Assembly: GCA_934402055.1 (NCBI GenBank)
Contig: CAKRTC010000018.1
Location: 1 to 41,484 of the forward strand
Direction of reading: 5' to 3'
Length of the DNA stretch: 41,484 nt
Source: an uncultured Lachnospiraceae bacterium
Lineage (GTDB): Bacteria > Bacillota > Clostridia > Lachnospirales > Lachnospiraceae
The position numbers and the translations under genes are program-made. Below, piece after piece: positions 41,135 through 41,484 of this stretch. Under the pieces are notes generated by a model. That model saw only the letters and a list, made by a program, of their open reading frames with translations, was not told the origin of the DNA and ran no database searches. Numbering within the stretch: the stretch's first letter is position 1; every line of letters begins with the position of its first letter.

Positions 41135-41484
41135 TATCCTTATCCTCCCGCACAGCAGTCTGCGCTGTACAAAATACCGTAAGTATCAAGGTATGAACTA
41201 ACTTTATATTATTATTGAATTCCGGCTGTCTGTCATAGCTTATGTTGTAAACAAATCTGCCCTGACATCCGAAGCCTATCAACAATAATCAGGATTATAT
41301 AAGAATAAGCAGGATAAGTATTTGCAATAATTTGCTGTAAATGGGTAATTTTATAAGTACCCGAAGATCATCAAACGATCCTCGGGTACAATTTTATACT
41401 CAATATCAAAATCTGATATGTAATGACCTCTTGTCAAGTGCAAATTAACAGAAATCACCACAAACTTTATTAAATTGTTGCTGA
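41135..41484. other. Right-edge non-coding stretch
   Basis: About 350 AT-rich bases with no supported gene. A terminator-like hairpin lies at 41357-41389. A TATAAT on the minus strand near 41295 may belong to the cupin promoter, without a clear -35. Confidence 0.4.
41357..41389. terminator. Terminator-like hairpin at the right edge
   Basis: GTACCCGAAGATC (41357-41369) pairs with GATCCTCGGGTAC (41377-41389) with one mismatch, flanked by AATTTTATA on the right and TTATAAAATT on the minus-strand side. It probably ends a gene lying beyond the window. Confidence 0.6.

Overview
The window looks like chromosome from a Gram-positive anaerobe of the Clostridia, most likely Lachnospiraceae. The evidence is strong AGGAGG-type ribosome sites, a DUF4317 protein, TIGR01906 membrane protein, Rpn-type nuclease genes in several copies, several TRAP transporters with lipoprotein binding subunits, AzlCD, LarE and a TPP riboswitch. 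TGA is used as an ordinary stop, so the code is standard. I see no rRNA, tRNA, CRISPR array, phage or classical transposase. The family assignment is inference; no marker gene is present.

Layout. (1) 220-7638, minus: one tightly packed directon reading DegV, AzlC, AzlD, LarE, TIGR01906 membrane protein, ABC-F ATPase, MgtC/SapB-like protein and DUF4317 protein, from a promoter at 7743-7771. (2) 8060-10353, plus: a phosphate unit. Four PhoP-box-like repeats lie in front of a PhoR-like sensor that ends after its second membrane helix, with no kinase. Its stop overlaps the start of a Na/Pi cotransporter with a PhoU-like tail. (3) 10583-15987, minus, with a divergent MerR regulator: TAXI binding protein, SDR dehydrogenase, fused TRAP permease broken by an in-frame TGA, and a cytosolic sialidase-like protein. 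(4) 17338-18551 and 31408-32681: two copies of an Rpn nuclease unit that differ in length only by a 60-base in-frame tract, next to a terminator-like hairpin repeat present three times. (5) 18948-29367, minus, with a divergent GntR regulator: TRAP transporter (DctP, DctQ, DctM), then E1 alpha, E1 beta, E2 and E3 of a lipoylated 2-oxoacid/acetoin-type dehydrogenase complex, then a PPC-domain protein, an MBL-fold hydrolase and a lipoate-protein ligase. A second SDR gene lies beyond the regulator. (6) 32763-37282, minus: a TPP-riboswitch-controlled thiamine-pyrimidine salvage operon (ThiD, TenA, ATPase, permease, NMT1/THI5-like binding protein). (7) 37493-38158, plus: a papain/C39-like orphan protein downstream of a heptanucleotide tandem repeat. 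(8) 38168-41134, minus: a DapA-family aldolase, a LarA-family (DUF2088) protein and a cupin; the first two share a 25-base upstream motif.

How it fits together. The window is a set of catabolic and uptake modules for small organic acids, each with a local regulator. Region 5 is the most complete: a carboxylate importer, a lipoate- and TPP-dependent dehydrogenase complex and its own lipoate ligase, plus two proteins (PPC and MBL) with no obvious place in that chemistry. The thiamine operon could supply the TPP needed by E1. LarE and the LarA-like protein may belong to one nickel-pincer racemase pathway although they lie 34 kb apart. The candidates for something not yet described are the kinase-less PhoR sensor coupled to the phosphate transporter and the PPC-MBL-LplA cassette behind a long hairpin.
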